This document shows, piece by piece, positions 1 to 13,479 of a stretch of DNA of 64,000 bases. The notes below the pieces were generated by a model that was given only the letters and a program-made list of their open reading frames with translations, was not told where the DNA came from and did no database searches. Source of the DNA: Beta vulgaris subsp. vulgaris (taxonomy: Eukaryota > Streptophyta > Magnoliopsida > Caryophyllales > Amaranthaceae); NCBI RefSeq assembly GCF_026745355.1, contig NC_079202.1, positions 36,593,043 through 36,657,042 on the forward strand. Reading direction: 5' to 3'. Every line of letters begins with the position of its first letter. Position 1 is the first letter of the stretch. The translations under genes and the position numbers were made by a program.

Positions 1-3000
1 AACAGCATCTCGAGTTGTCTCTTCTACATACTCTCTGTTAACATCTTCATCTTCAGTCTCATCTGCAAGGAATATCAGATGAGGATATAAGATTATTGAT
101 TCTCATAATTTAATATTTGCAACCAAGTTCATAAACTCACATCACCATGTCATTCTTATCACCCTGATGCTCTATCAAGGTCCCTACATAGTGTTGGCTG
201 TTGGGTGTATTGGGGGTCAGATTCACAAATAGAAATGCAATGAGGCGCTTAGGTTTCCCCTACAAATGATGAGAGACTCTTTAAAGCATACATTTGATCT
301 GAAAGTCAGGTAGTCTCCCTACTACTTCAAAACAAATAGAAAGTGGAGGACACATCTATTTCATTTTTTAACTGAAGACTGATAACTAAGTCTAGTACAT
401 CCTCATCCGAAGTTAAAAAATTGTCGATTAAAAACTCTTCCAAGTTTGCTACAAATGGATAAATGGAGAAATAAAAAGTCACTCATAAGTTTAGTTAGAG
501 GCAGTAATAATTTAGAAAAGCTTATCATCTCACCAGAAAGGAACATGATGTTTTTCTTTTCTTTTATTTGGACAATAAGCTTGGAGAAATACTCAAACAT
601 GATGTTTTGACCCTTAACCATAATTCGGCACATACTTTCAGAGCATTTTTCCACAAAAATATTCAAGATTTATGCAACGGGTGGACAGATAATCATGGTG
701 ACTTTAACAGAAACAGCCTCTGTGTTGACAAGCGAAGGGCTGCATACATCTAAATATCTAATCCCGTCAGAAAATGAGATATATACTCCATAATTTACGT
801 TATAGTATTGGTGGTCTAAGACTAGGTTGGTGACACTACCCAAAAGCCTGCTAGCGAAAATTGCGTCTACTGTCAACAACATAAATATTAATGCAAGATT
901 TAACAGAATATGAAACACTATTGGGGACACAGACGTGATTGTAGTCCGTCTTAAACAATTCAGGGGCCCTGTGTTAATTTTAAATTTAGGCCCCAAAATT
1001 TTTAGAATATATAACTACGACATATGTGAAAATACATACGAGGCATATAATGTCATATTTGTTATTTCAAACGAAAAAATTCATAGTTGAGAATAAACTA
1101 ATACTACTAAGAACGAGAAATTTTGTCATTATTTAAAACTTGAATGTAAAAAATGAAAAACATTAAGAGTTAATTTGGTAAAAAAAAAGATAAATTTCTA
1201 GAGTTGGTAATTTTCCACGAAAATGATACTTGATTTTTTTTTTTTTTTTTTTTTTTTGAGAAAAGCATACTTGCTTTTATTAGTTTGATTGTATATAAAT
1301 AAAAGAGGAAAAAAAAGGGGCTCAAAAGCTACCTTGTAGGATTTGAACCCTTGACTAAATACAAAGACAAGGAATCATTATAAGGTAGTACCAATGTGCT
1401 ACAACATAAACCTTTGCTATTCTATCACAACAACATAATTATAAATTGATTTGGGGGCCCTATTGACTTGGGGGCCCTGTGCAATGGGTCTGTTTGCACA
1501 GCCCATGTACCGGCCATGGATTGTACATATTAAAAGATTGGATACGCCTCGTCAGCTGCAAATTTTCAACTTATAAATCAAATATATTCATCTATTGGAG
1601 GCTTGAAGCTGACAAATGATTATTATGTCATATGGTCCAAACTGGAACACTTTATACTTATTTTCTGTTCTTCCACCTATGGAACTTCACTATATCTTAG
1701 CCATAAGTTTGGACTTATAGTAATTCCAAGTTGTCATGGAGTGTGAGAAGTAGTGCTATATCGTGTGAATACATTTCAGCTTTGAAATAAAGTTACCATA
1801 AGATGGGTTCTCAATCAACCTTCCCTCCCCCCCATGCAAGGAGTACATATTTCACACACACGCGCGCGCGCGCGAGCGCACGCACCAGCATGCGTGCACA
1901 CACACAGACGTGTGTGTGTACTCTTCCGTCCCAAAATTATCTACCCTTTTCTTTTTCACGAGCTCTAATGTCTCATTAATTACTTAAAAAATTGAAATTT
2001 GATATATTGACAAAGCAAATTTAACAAGATCCCACAATAATTCTTCTTTCTTACATATTAGTGAAAATTTTTGTGGTCAAACTCTGGCCTCTGTGACCGA
2101 GATATTCTCTAAGGGAAGGAAATTATCAAATAGAGAGTACATCTAATGTAGAAAAAGAGCTCAGGTTGTATTTCTAATTTTTTTTCTTAAGAACCAATCA
2201 ATCATTCATGAAACCAATGATAGTGGTGATTATGTAGTTGTCAGAGAAAGACTTACTTGATACATCGAGCTGCTGTTCACAGAGTTTCCAAAACTTTTCC
2301 AGAGTAGACTGTTGTGGGCGATATCCCAGAACATCCAGTGGCGTAGAAGAGAATCTAGATTTTCTAAATAAGCACCAGAGCTCAGCAAATATTGTACAGA
2401 CCTAGTGCAAAATGTCATCCAGTGAGACAATAGTTGAAACAATCTATAATCTGCATGCTAAACTGAAATTCTAGAAACATAATCACTAAGAAGCAGCAAC
2501 TGAAAGGGCAAGCATAATCTTACTCTGCAAGCAAGTTGAAACCCTAGTTTCGTCTCTCCTCCAGCTTGAGACGGCAGAAGAAAATACTCTAGTTGCTTGA
2601 ATAAAGTAGTACGTTTCGAGAGTAGAGAAGAAACAGAAGCCTCATTTACAGATTCAGAGCTCACAACAGAGTAGAGACACCAATTTACGTGAAGAAACAT
2701 GTTAAGCACCAAAAAACAGTTCACCTGTTAAAGATAATGGAATTATAATACAATCCGAAAGACAAGCTGTAAAGGACTTTACTAGAAATGCTTATTTGAG
2801 CTTTGCTACATACCTCCTCATCTACATTTCTGAAATTCTCAAGCATGGAGGCAAACTCATTATACAAGTCATCGATAGGTACAGATCTTGACAACTGAAG
2901 CTCATAGAGCCTTTTTAAGTTCACCAGAAGAGGGTACTCATCATCACCATCCTGTTTGTCCGGGGTGGGGGGGGGGGAGAGAGAAAAATGTCAGACTGCA

Positions 3001-6000
3001 GTTTCTGTATCCAAATACAATAAATTTAATATGTTCAATGAGAATACCTCCACTTCTTTCATAGCTGTCTTAAGCTTTGCCATAAGCTCATCCTCGAGTT
3101 CCTTCAGTTTATTGTTTGCAAATTCTTGCAGCTCTCCCTTACTCTCCTCAGAACAGAAGTTCATGGCCTTAATACAAGATCTAAGTGTGTCCTTATCTCC
3201 ATGTTTGAAAAACGCCTCCTTCATAAGCTGCAGTACAGTCTTGAAATTCTAGAGCACAAGGAAAGTACAGATGTCTAATCAAGAAATAATATCTCCTGCA
3301 AGTAGCATGTCTAGAAAACAGGGAGCCTCTTCACTAACCTGTTCCTGTCTCTTCAGAGAGTAAAGCTCAAGATTCATATGCAGGACAATTTGAACCAAGG
3401 ATGGAGCTTTTGCCTTGTCCACAACATATTTCCGCAGAAGCTGGGGGAAGTTTTTCATCATCACTACAGTTACTTCCCGCTTGTTTGTTTCAAAAGCTTC
3501 CTATTACAAACATAAAAGATTAACTGGTGACAGAAGAATATAAAGAGAGAGCTAGTTTTTTTAGGTAACATTGGTTCTGTAAGCCTACTCGTCTCTCTCA
3601 CCCGCAAAGATAAGACGAAGTAAAAGCTCACTAAAACTATGGTCTACCTTTTGAGCTTTTGTATAGTATTGTTTCCTATTATCGGTAGCAGGTACGATCC
3701 TCTCCCCAACAGCCTTCTTGACAGATGCACAAAGGAGCCGGATCAAATTAGTTGCATCAATTTCAGTTAGCTCAATTGACGGATTTTCATCAAGGAGAGC
3801 AGAAATTATGCATTTCCAATCCTATAAAAGGGATATCAGAGAGAAACGGAAAACAGTTATGTTGGGTTGGCCTTTTTCTTATTCAACATAGCAAATTCAA
3901 TATAAGTGGCAAGCAGCTACAACTTTGAAAAGCACAAATCAGCAATAAACATATGCAGCACTCACTTTCATTGCCGTCATGTACTCCCATACATCATCAA
4001 TGACATAAGTTATTAGAATAGGATCACTTGAGAATTCTCTCAGTATTTGTAACATTCTACTAAGAGTAACCAAAGAAGACTCGCTGTCTGCATAAAAGAT
4101 ATCATGACGAGAATAAACAAGAAATCTCTCAGCACAGAAAACAAACATTAAGATGAGCAATAAAAAACCTTTTGGGTGCGACTGTGAACTATTAAATTTC
4201 TGTGCAATCAGGTGATCATAGACCAGCTCCCCTATGGCGCGCCTAATTTCTGGGGGCTCGACAACAAGTAGATCATACAAAGGGCCTAAGTGATCATCCA
4301 GTAATAGCTGATGCCTAAATGTCGTACAAAACAATCATCAGCACAAGCAATTGAAAGACAAAAAAAGTACATAATTCTAAGGGAATGAATTATACACCTT
4401 AGCAATTGCTTTAAAAGTCCTATGGCACACACAGCCACAGAGACATCAATATCATCAGCAAGTTCAATCATCCTGTTGGAAAATCTTTGTGTGAAGAGAT
4501 CAAGGGACGGGACATTATCATCCACTTCGTACAGGCTTTGCAATGCAGCGACAGAAGCTTTTCTCACACCAGCACTCTTCATATATCAAAGTCAGAGAAA
4601 AGCAAAAAGAGAACAAGAATTCAATGAGGCCTTGAGATCAAACAGAAAAAGAGCATTCAACTTAAATTGTCCCTCCGCCAGCCCCGAATTTTTTTTAGAA
4701 GTACAAGAATGTACCTTGTCATTCAATGTCCATCCAAGATACTTAAGATACCTATCCTGCAGAAACAGTGATGGGTACGACAAGATCCAGACACCTAACG
4801 ACTGTATGCAGGACACTCGGATATTGGAATCAATGTCTCGATAACGATGCATAAATAGCCTACAAAGAAAAGTCAGTTTGTCAATAAAATCATATCAGAG
4901 ATAAAAGCAATCTATTATTCTTAGATGGATGCACCAAACACTCAGAACTAGTAATGTCATCCACTCTTCTCGAATTTGAAACTTCAATCAGTACAACATT
5001 TGTCTGACCCGCTAGCCCTTTCTATTTTTGAACATCACAAGATGAATCTCCAGAAGTGAACAAACCCTTGGAGCTACACAGGTTAGCATACAAAAAAATT
5101 GCTAATACAAACACCATCCCTTCAATATAATTACCATTTATTACCCTGAAGAAAAAAAAAACTGCCAGCAATTATCTAATTTATTAATCCTCCACACTTG
5201 CATTCAAGCTCTTTCCATGGCCTAGCCAAGCATGAAAGCTTGATCTGAGAGTATTCAAGTTCAAATATACTGTATTGAATATACCTGACCAAGGAAAAAC
5301 AGAGAGCATAGGTCCAGGCAGATGAGATCAAACATAGGCAGAGAGTATGAGATTAAGACTTCCAAGAGCAATCAACTAGACAAAAGCCACTCACATTGAA
5401 GCAATCAAGGGTGGGTGCTCCCCTTATGCACCACACCAGTTGAGCAAAACTTACCATATGCTCCTCCATCCTAAAAAAGTGTTGTGTTTAAAAAGAATTT
5501 TCTGTTTTCAAACTAATGTTATCCTATACTTCCTAGTTTCAACACCAAAATTCAGTCAAACTTTCCTATCGAGCAATTACCATTATCAAAACCGATCTAA
5601 TATAGATAGTTCCAACTTTGGGTGGTCTTCATATAATACTTTGACCTTTTCATCAAATGAAAATAATCCCACCTATAAGGGGTATCTTCAAAAAATAGGC
5701 AGAGACTTGTGGTGCTGGTTTTCCCGCCAATAAAGTTATGAATCAAAAAACTATATAATGAATGTGGAAAAATATCGCCCTCTCCACTATCTCGGCCATG
5801 TGGCATAGCCAGCATCTAACTCTTTCTCCCTCTCTCACAAAACAAAATTCCGACCACCATCACGGCATCACCACGCCTCTCTCCCTTTATCATAGCAATC
5901 ACCGCCAACCACTTCTTCCTCCTCCTTCTTCCCTCTCTTTCCTCCTCCCACTGCACTCTTTTCTCTTCTCCCAACAAACCCCAACACAAGCTCCTCCTCA

Positions 6001-9000
6001 CCACCCCCCTTTGGGTTTTGTGTCTACAACAAACCAAACAACATTCTCTTTAATACCACCCCTACCCCTTCTAATCCCAACAACTTCCCCATGAGGACTT
6101 TTAAGCATCTCTCTCCTTCAACCTGACTACTTAGTGCGCGCCTTGACCTTCTTTGCCAGTGTGCCTTTTTTGCCTTTTCTTCATCACAATAATTTAGTTG
6201 GCGGCTTGGTTTTTTTTTATTTTGATAAGATTAGTAGCTTGGACTTAGGTTTCGGCTTCGCACAAGTACTGGTATTCTAGTGTAGGTGTTGGTTTTGACG
6301 TGCTGCCAATGGTTTTAATTTGGAGAGTGGAGATGCATTGCTTTGGCAAGTACTACAACATTGGTTATTGTGGTAGGTGGTGAGGCCTTAACGGAGTTAC
6401 ATGGAAGGATGAGTTGGTGCTTGGGTTGGGATAGAACGACACTAATTAAGGAGAAAGAGAAAAGGGGATAAGGATGATGGCAGTAATGATGGCGAACTGG
6501 GGAAAGAGAGAGAACGAAGGGGGTTTTAGGATAAAAAAGGAGATGGTGATGATGATGCGGAGAGTTAAGAGGTGGGGAGAAAGGGGGTCTAAGGTAGTGG
6601 CTGGATAGGCTTTGTTTGGTAAATGACTTTTGGCCAAAATTTATTGACTTTTATATCTTAGCTAATGGATTTGGTCAAAGAACCGAAAAGAAATTATCCA
6701 GCATCTTACTCAATCATGAATGAGAAAGGTAAGACCCTAGCTTTTATGTACACGAGAAAAATGAAAGGAAAACTTTGTTTCGAAGGTGGGTCTCATGTCT
6801 AATAAATGGTTGTTCATTTGGATAAAAAGTAGACGTTTCGGCCAAAGTGCAAAGCTAATCCGTTGGCTTTTGGTCATTTTGCCGATAAGTAGGTATTTGT
6901 CCACTTTCATAAGGACCACTAGGCCCTGAAGATATCCAAGCCCGGCAATTAAGGATATCAATAGAGAGAATTTAGATACACACTTGGGTCACGATCTTGA
7001 TCACATGATGACACAAGAAAATGACAAAATAATTGCTGGTATGTTATAGAAAAGACACATAGTGATTCAAATTTGGATCATCAAAAGAGCATGAATTCAA
7101 CCAAACTATAATAATATCCTAGGGACGATATATTAAAACAAACGACTTTCTTGCCATTTTTATCCCAAAACAAAGTATGAATATGACATTGGCTATTCAA
7201 GTTAATTTGGTGATGTGCTTGTGCACCAACACTGTGAAGGGGAGGAGGGGGGACAACTAGAGAAACTATTCGAGAACCCTACCCTTTAAATATCTTGTCC
7301 ATCATCTCTTCTATTGTAGTTATCTTTTCATGAGTAGTCATCAATCTCTTATTAAGAGACTCTGCTCGAGGACCCTCTGCTCTTTTCTTATTTTCTGCAT
7401 TTAACTGCCTCTGAGTAGTTTCACGCTGTGATCCAAGCATTTTCGCTATAGTGATAAATGATGTGACAAGCTGAAGGCCAATCAGAGAAGCCACTTGCCG
7501 ATAGATCCGTGGCGGGGTACTATAAACAAAAGCCTAGCAAGTTAGCCAAGATAAAGTGGCAAAATTTTGTCAAGAACTCACATCAGACTTCAAAACTGAC
7601 CATGATAGAGCAATCACATAGTCTGTGCACTTCTCAAGCAAAACCCCATCAAATAATGGTCCATTCTGACATTCAATGACAAAGTTGTCCCAAAGGTAAA
7701 TAAGATTATCTTTTAAGTTGTTGAAGTCCTTCCGTTTCGAGCTCTGGTAATCTTCAACTTCACCCTAAAAATTGCATGAATAAAACAAGCATTATATTTG
7801 GATAGCATGGGACAATATGAAAAGTACCTATCGAGACATTTGCTACTTCTGAAAGCTTTGAAAAGTAATCTACTTAGATCTTGATAAGCTACAGCAGTTA
7901 GTAATAGAAAGAATACCTTCCTCGCAAGATTGACCAAAACAAGCACTACGTTGTCAACATCAGTCTCCTCAAAAGGATCACCTTCTATACGATATTTTGC
8001 ACCACATGACTGCAGAATACAATCTTAATGAGCTAAGCTGTGCAACAGCAGATTAATAAGGTATCATCCATTGTTATTCACGTTCTGAATATACAACTCA
8101 TATAGCTCATGCAAGTTCGTAAAAAAGCCAAAAAAGTGTACAACTGCTATCTTCCTGATGCCAGTGGAATTTATTCAATTACCTCAAACAACATAGCCAA
8201 AAGGTCGAGCATTGCTGATTTTGGATCCTTTTCATAGCGCTCAACCCAAACCTTGACCACTGGAGGTATATTTTTTCTGCTCCCTCTGATGGCCTCTGCA
8301 CAGAATAATTAAATCATAATTGAACACAAGAAAAAGCATCGTTGAGAGGAACTTTCTGCAGCTAACAAAGCCAAACTGGGATCCAGACATCCAGTAGCTC
8401 TATATGTTGATTATGTTCACAAGTGTGCTAAGTCATTACATTAACCTATATTACTTTCTACAACAGAACAATCACATGGATGTTACAAGCACCAATTTTC
8501 CACCCCATTGAGATTTGGACAATGAAACTTGAATGAATAAGCAATACTTTTGAGAAACATATACGCCCTATAATCAATTGCAACTAGGACAATGAATTAC
8601 CCAGGTACTGGATAGGCAGATATACTCTCATCAGATACTCAGTAGTCAGCATTACTAAAAGGCTTTATTGCTATGATTGCCTCTGTTGTTTGAATGTAAG
8701 AATACCTTATCCCTATGATAAATTCGTCTCTGTTTGCTCTCTTATTATTTTAAGAGAAGGAAAATCCACTAGGGTTACAACAGGTCAAAATCTAATTACT
8801 GACCAGAGTTTACATTACATCAAGAGGACAGATCTATTCTTTGATTGACCCCTCTATGCCTTGCTTTGCTCTCTTATTATTTTAACAAAAGGAAAAGCCA
8901 CTAGAGTTACAACAGGTCTAAACCTGATTACTTACCAGAGTTTTTACATCAAGAGGACAGATTTATTCTTTGATTGACCCTCTATGCCCTGTTTGGCAAA

Positions 9001-10908
9001 CTATCAAATGAACAACCTTTTGCATGTGGAACCAGTTAGTAATTTGACCACCCAACATGATGATATCAAGTGTTTGGTAAAAGCAAGTACAAAATGGTGT
9101 TGACAAGAGCATTGTCAACTAATTAAGGCTTTAAGACTAGATAATTTGAATTCAAAAGGTATAGGTGGTCAATTTAAATACTTATATCTTGTATTTCTGA
9201 TACTAGAAACTACATTGAGATGGAAGAAATATAGGATAGATTATAAATCATCATCAGTAGTAAAACCTTGTCATTCCTCAGATTATCCAGCCACTGGCTG
9301 TGTTATGGTGGCAAGCAAACTATTCTTGCCTCATGATACAATTTTATGACTGTCAGCAGTCAGCCACCAAGGAGACACCTAGGTCAAGATGAATTTGACC
9401 AATTGGCTAAGTGTGGAGAAAGAGAGAACAGTTGCGAAAGAGTGACGTGAATGGTAAGAAGATAGAGGAACCAAGGAGTGAGGCCACAATGATTAGAGGC
9501 AAACCTAGCATGCGAGGAGTTTGGGAATAGGAGACAATAATTTAATATTTTCTCGTACTACATTGCCTGAAAACAGATAAAGTTAAAAAACATCATATTC
9601 GGAAAAGCTTTGAGTTATAATTTGTTCATTTGATAATTAGAACTCATCGACTTCATAATTAAAGATGACATAGAGGGTCATTAATTAGAGATGACATATG
9701 CAAAAGGACATAGAGGGGTCATTAATAATTTTATCAAATGACCCTCTATTCTGTTTTGCATATTTGGAAGAACATCATAATCTGGAAAAATATTGCGAAC
9801 ATGACTCGCTATTAAGTCAGCAAAGCATACAGATATCAAAAGAAATAGCCGACTCTGGCCTTTGCTTTTGGAGCACTGGCTATTAGTCAACAAAATGGTT
9901 TATAACACAAGACATTATGCACAAAAGAACTATACTTTTGGCAAGAGCTCGTTGAGGTCAACTATTGAACTAATTACAATCGCAGTATCGCACTCTAGCT
10001 ATCATTGTTAAAGAAATCATCCTCTATTTAAAACACCTGAAAACAAAACCTACGCTAATGTGTCATGTCTGTGATCCCAGCACATGATATACAAGATATA
10101 GTTCAATGTAAGGTAAACATAACCGCACACTCCCTGATCCTTGCTTTAGATATTCCTTTCAATTTTTCCACTTCACATTGAAAACATGCACAACTCTGGT
10201 GACACCATCATACATACACATACGTTTCTCATCATATCATCACCCACACCAAGCTCTTCAATATCAGCTCAACAGCTCCTCGTAAAAGCAGAATATTTCA
10301 TGTGGCATGGAGGAAAAACCATTCGAATCACACACACAATAAAAGTGACCCACATAAAACCTATCTGATCGCAATACTAAAATAAGAAGAAAAGAAAAAC
10401 AGATAACAAGCCACACTACAAGTGCAAGAGAACCACATTACAGATAAGAGATCCTGAATTCGGCGCTAATTTGGCACGAATTCCAGCAATTACACACAAA
10501 ATGGCAAAATTCTAACTCATATTTCCACATTAAATCATAATAATCGAAAATCGAAACCCTAAATCGAATTTAACTCACCAATCAAGCTAATCTGGTGAAA
10601 TTTAACAGCGGTTGCAGCTTCAACAACACGATTGCGCTTAACTTTGGGGCGAACATCCTCAAAATCGTCGTAAGACTCTTCTCTATCAGGATCAGTAGGG
10701 GTTTGTTGTTCACTAGGTTCAGGATTCAATTTGGCACCTCTATTTCTTTTCTGCGCACACAAATCCGCCATTTTCGACATCATTTTGAAGTATAGAAGAG
10801 AGACAAAGAGAGGAGAGAGAAAGAGGAAGTGTTGAAACTCACCGAACGGCGAACTGAAGCTTCTGAAGTTGCGGCAGTACCAGTAGCAGTTGCAGCAGCG
10901 TCTTCCAT
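1..10908 (-). CDS. SCC3: Cohesin subunit SCC3 (STAG/SA family), 3' end cut by window
   Basis: SCC3 is the HEAT-repeat subunit that binds the kleisin of the cohesin ring and helps hold sister chromatids together in the nucleus. Exons, read on the minus strand: 10908-10843, 10750-10579, 8295-8183, 8009-7917, 7764-7601, 7519-7283, 4859-4715, 4576-4398, 4314-4169, 4087-3966, 3821-3648, 3500-3339, 3248-3048, 2951-2814, 2724-2524, 2401-2257 and 62-1. All sixteen introns are GT-AG and every phase closes, giving about 840 codons; plant homologues have about 1,100, so the acidic C-terminal region lies outside. The start gives MEDAAATATG, in line with the plant family. The STAG domain covers roughly residues 120-265 (NLARKGEVEDYQSSKRKDF) and the stromalin domain 282-355 (HRYRDID, SLGVWILSYPSLF, YLGWTLNDK). 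No frameshift or stop was seen. Identification rests on remembered similarity to Arabidopsis SCC3 along the whole length. Confidence 0.95.
63..2256 (-). other. SCC3 intron 16 (2.2 kb) with decayed repeat insert
   Basis: Intron between SCC3 exons 16 and 17. From about 935 to 1525 it contains a probable old transposon remnant: GGGGCCCTGTG occurs near both ends (about 963-973 and 1466-1476), and the right end reads like the outward TIR of plant hAT-type elements (GTTTGCACAGCCCATG followed by CCGGCC). No target duplication could be paired. A T-tract lies at 1233-1257 and an alternating CA/CG/TG tract at 1852-1920. Confidence 0.6.
1852..1920. repeat. Alternating purine-pyrimidine tract (CA/CG/TG)
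   Basis: CACACA, CGCGCGCGCG and TGTGTGTG runs follow one another within about 70 bp inside SCC3 intron 16. Alternating CG/CA tracts can adopt left-handed Z-DNA in principle. Here it may simply be a compound microsatellite. Confidence 0.7.
4860..7282 (-). other. SCC3 intron 6 (2.4 kb)
   Basis: Intron between SCC3 exons 6 and 7. About 5800-6100 is unusually C-rich on the plus strand (CTCTCTCCC and CCTCCTCC runs) and differs from the AT-rich surroundings; it looks like inserted UTR-like or transposon-derived DNA. No terminal inverted repeats or coding similarity were recognised. The short frames across it (5762-6094 plus, 5816-6037 minus) are low-complexity and are not called as genes. Confidence 0.55.
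8296..10578 (-). other. SCC3 intron 2 (2.3 kb) with short local duplications
   Basis: Intron between SCC3 exons 2 and 3. It contains a tandem duplication at about 8735-8990. At about 9660-9760 there is a pair of related segments carrying GACATAGAGGGTCATTAAT-like sequence, part of it facing an inverted ATGACCCTCTAT. The remainder is ordinary AT-rich intron with no recognised gene. Confidence 0.55.
8735..8990. repeat. Two-copy tandem duplication (~128 bp) in SCC3 intron 2
   Basis: Two adjacent, slightly diverged copies share GCTCTCTTATTATTTTAA, GTTACAACAGGTC, ACCAGAGTTT and CATCAAGAGGACAGAT in the same order. The first copy is about 8735-8862 and the second about 8868-8990. The second copy differs by point changes and small deletions, so the duplication is not recent. 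Confidence 0.8.
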
Positions 10909-11370
10909 AGCTTAAAAAAACTGTTTGTTGTTGTTTCGTGGAAAACTGATAATATATGACCGCTTAATTTGAAGAAACTGGAACTTGCTTTACAAGGGAA
11001 TTGTGAATATGTGATGTTCAACTTTTTTACTCTAGTCTACCCAAGGAGCTCCCGCCATTTCCCAATTTCTCCACTACGCAATTGCGAGTTCGTTTTTTCG
11101 AAATAAATTTCCCACAATTTGGTGTGTTGTGGACGTTTGGTAGATGAATTTCCTTTTTATTTTTAATAAAGGTAAAAAATAAAAATAAAGGGGGTAATTA
11201 GAGGGGCGGGCCGGGGCAGGGCTTCATATAGGACCTCCTAATTCGTCATTTTCTAGAATAAGATTTAGTGTATATATTTTGTTGAACAAGTGTTACAAAT
11301 ATAATGATTTTTGCTCAAATGTCTTCGTTTTTTATTTGATTGTATAATTTCTTACTTAGAATAGCTAGTA
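10909..11370 (-). promoter_or_regulatory. 5' flank of SCC3 with an E2F-like site
   Basis: This is the sequence upstream of the SCC3 start. An AT-rich TATATTAT-like stretch lies near 10950. The minus strand carries TGGCGGGA at 11057-11050, which resembles the E2F consensus TTTSSCGC/GGCGGGAA. E2F control would suit an S-phase cohesin gene, but this is inference from one short match. The transcription start cannot be placed. The remainder to 11370 is AT-rich and holds nothing I recognise. Confidence 0.3.
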
Positions 11371-11620
11371 TTAGTTTTACATGCACGCGATGCGTGCGAT
11401 AACGTGTGATAACAAATGAAGTAGAAAATAAAATTATTTGGGAAGAAAAACTGTCTTTACATTTTATTTTATCAAAAAATTGACGTTCAGTTTAAATGTC
11501 CTACTTCCCCCCCCCCCTTTTTTCATTCAAATGAAACAGTTAGTTATCCTTTATTTTATTTTTATTTTTCCTTTTTCTATTTTTTTGGTGTCCTCCATGT
11601 GTTGCCTTATATAATAGAGA
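11371..11620 (-). mobile_element. Non-autonomous Helitron, ~250 bp
   Basis: Read on the minus strand, the element starts with TCTCTATTATATAAGGCAAC at 11620 and ends after a GC-rich hairpin (GCACGCATCGCGTGC) followed by GTAAAACTAA at 11371. It is flanked by A on the left and T on the right of the plus strand, with no target duplication, as Helitrons require. A CTAG a few bases further out (11365-11368) is an alternative end. It has the same 5' end and a near-identical 3' hairpin as the element at 61342-61985, which supports one family. There is no coding capacity. Confidence 0.75.
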
Positions 11621-13479
11621 TTATGTGATTGATGTTTGAGCAAGTCTACTCTTTGCAATTCTAACTTAAAAATTTCTTTTAGGTGCTTGTTAATGGTCTA
11701 AATATCTTGCGAATATTAGTCTTTTCAAAATCACCAAGAGTTTGATCTTTTTAGAATGACAAACGGGGAAAAGATACCAGGAACAAACTAAGTTGAAAAG
11801 TTCAAAGAAAAATTGAAAAACTAATACTGAATCAGCATTGGAGCAAGAAAAACTAAGTAAGGCCTTTTGAATCTGGTTTCAATGTAAAAGAACGAGTAGG
11901 ACATGGTAAGAAACATTGGCCATTTAAAAAGAGAATGAGTATATGTTCCTTTGAAAAGAACAGAAGAACTGGCACTATCATGTTAAGTCAAAGGAACTAA
12001 CTATCTAAAAGAACTAGACATATGACGAATAAACACAACGGTTAAATAATGTCGTTCGAGTGATTAATGCCTAGATTATAGAAAATCGTTTTTATTTAGT
12101 AAAAATCTGATTTTAAGGAAAATCTTTTTGAGGAAAAATATTTTTATTTGATAAAAAAAATCATTTTTGGTTTTAAAGATAATGTTTTGGCAAAAGAATT
12201 AATTTTGATTTTATTAATTAAATATTTTTTATTTAAATCAGATTTTTGTTTACTGCATAAGTGGTTGCTAAAATTAAGGAAGCAGTAGTAATTCCATAAC
12301 GCACATTTGTATTAGATCGTAGAAATCATGGGTTAAAGGAACGTGTTCCTTTCGTTGAGGAACATCATGGGTAAATGTTTTTACCACTAACACATGGTTT
12401 AATCCCACATTCTAGTTAATCACTGCTATTAGTAATTATGTCTAAGTAAGTTCCGATTTGTGTCTGACCAAGTGATTAAGTGAATTTGATTAAGTAAAGT
12501 GTCAGTGCCTTCATTCTTTCATAAAAGTCATTTGTTATTTGACTTATTACTCTAATTCCACTAAATTTATTGATCATTGTGTTTTGGTTTTGGGGTAAGG
12601 AGATCTTCAGCAAAATTCTGTAGAGAAAGTTTTGACTGAAGCGAGTTAAAGTATTCGAGAAAACTTCAAGTAAAGTTGAGAGAAATAGTTGTTAGTAGAA
12701 CAATTGTTTAGGAACTTGAGTTTAGGAACCAGGTGTGGCACGTGAGTAGAATTAGGTTGTAACAGAGTTGTTTGGCCTAATTAGTGAAAGTGTTGAGTTT
12801 AAAATTCCTAATAGTCGAGGTTGTTTCTTCTTGTTGGGCCCAAGAAGTTTTTCCTCGTAAAAATCTTTTGTGTTCATTTGCTTGTTTCTTTGTTAAGTTT
12901 TATAATTACACAAAAAGTTCTGTTTATCTGTATATATACAATTCAACATCCTCTTGTAGTGTTCCTGGTGAAATAACATTATTATTATAATTACTATTAT
13001 TATTATTATTATTGTTGTTACCACTCCTATTACAAATGCTTAATAATAATATTATTATTATTATTTTAATATTGCTAATTATTATCTTGCTAATTTTTTT
13101 TCTATATGATTTAGATAATTATATTGATAATGATAATTCAAGCCTAAGAAGTACACATTTCAATAATATTTGTCATTGTTCAAAGTACATCTTTTTAATA
13201 GAGACAACAATAATACTATTAATAACAACAACAATAGTACTTGCCATTGTTGAAATGATCATATTTTTTAATACACATTTTGATAGTTGAACTACTAGGC
13301 AAAATGATAGTACCATCGAACTTGTTTTTATAATCGCTTAATCCTTCTTCTTCTTGTCCATAAATTTTCACCATCACCTCGATCGGGATTATTCTACAAT
13401 GACTCCCATATTTCTTCGGTTATTTTCCGTCGTACACATCCATAACTAATTTACTATTATCATCATACATATTATGATC
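11621..13479. other. Intergenic AT-rich DNA, no gene recognised
   Basis: No coding similarity was seen on either strand. About 12090-12250 is rich in diverged GATTTT/AAAATC repeats. About 12976-13075 is an impure ATT/TTA trinucleotide microsatellite, which generates the hydrophobic frame at 13012-13290. Nothing else is identifiable. Confidence 0.6.

Noticed and set aside
4422..4844. Plus-strand frame of 140 codons, and the plus-strand frame at 2956-3252
   Set aside because: Both are antisense shadows of SCC3 exons, which are supported by splice sites and family similarity.
5762..6094. Frame of 110 codons in SCC3 intron 6
   Set aside because: C-rich low-complexity sequence with an overlapping frame on the other strand; no family recognised.
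8989..9070. Possible MITE end (CCCTGTTTGGCAAACTATC) in SCC3 intron 2
   Set aside because: No matching inverted end or target duplication could be found downstream.
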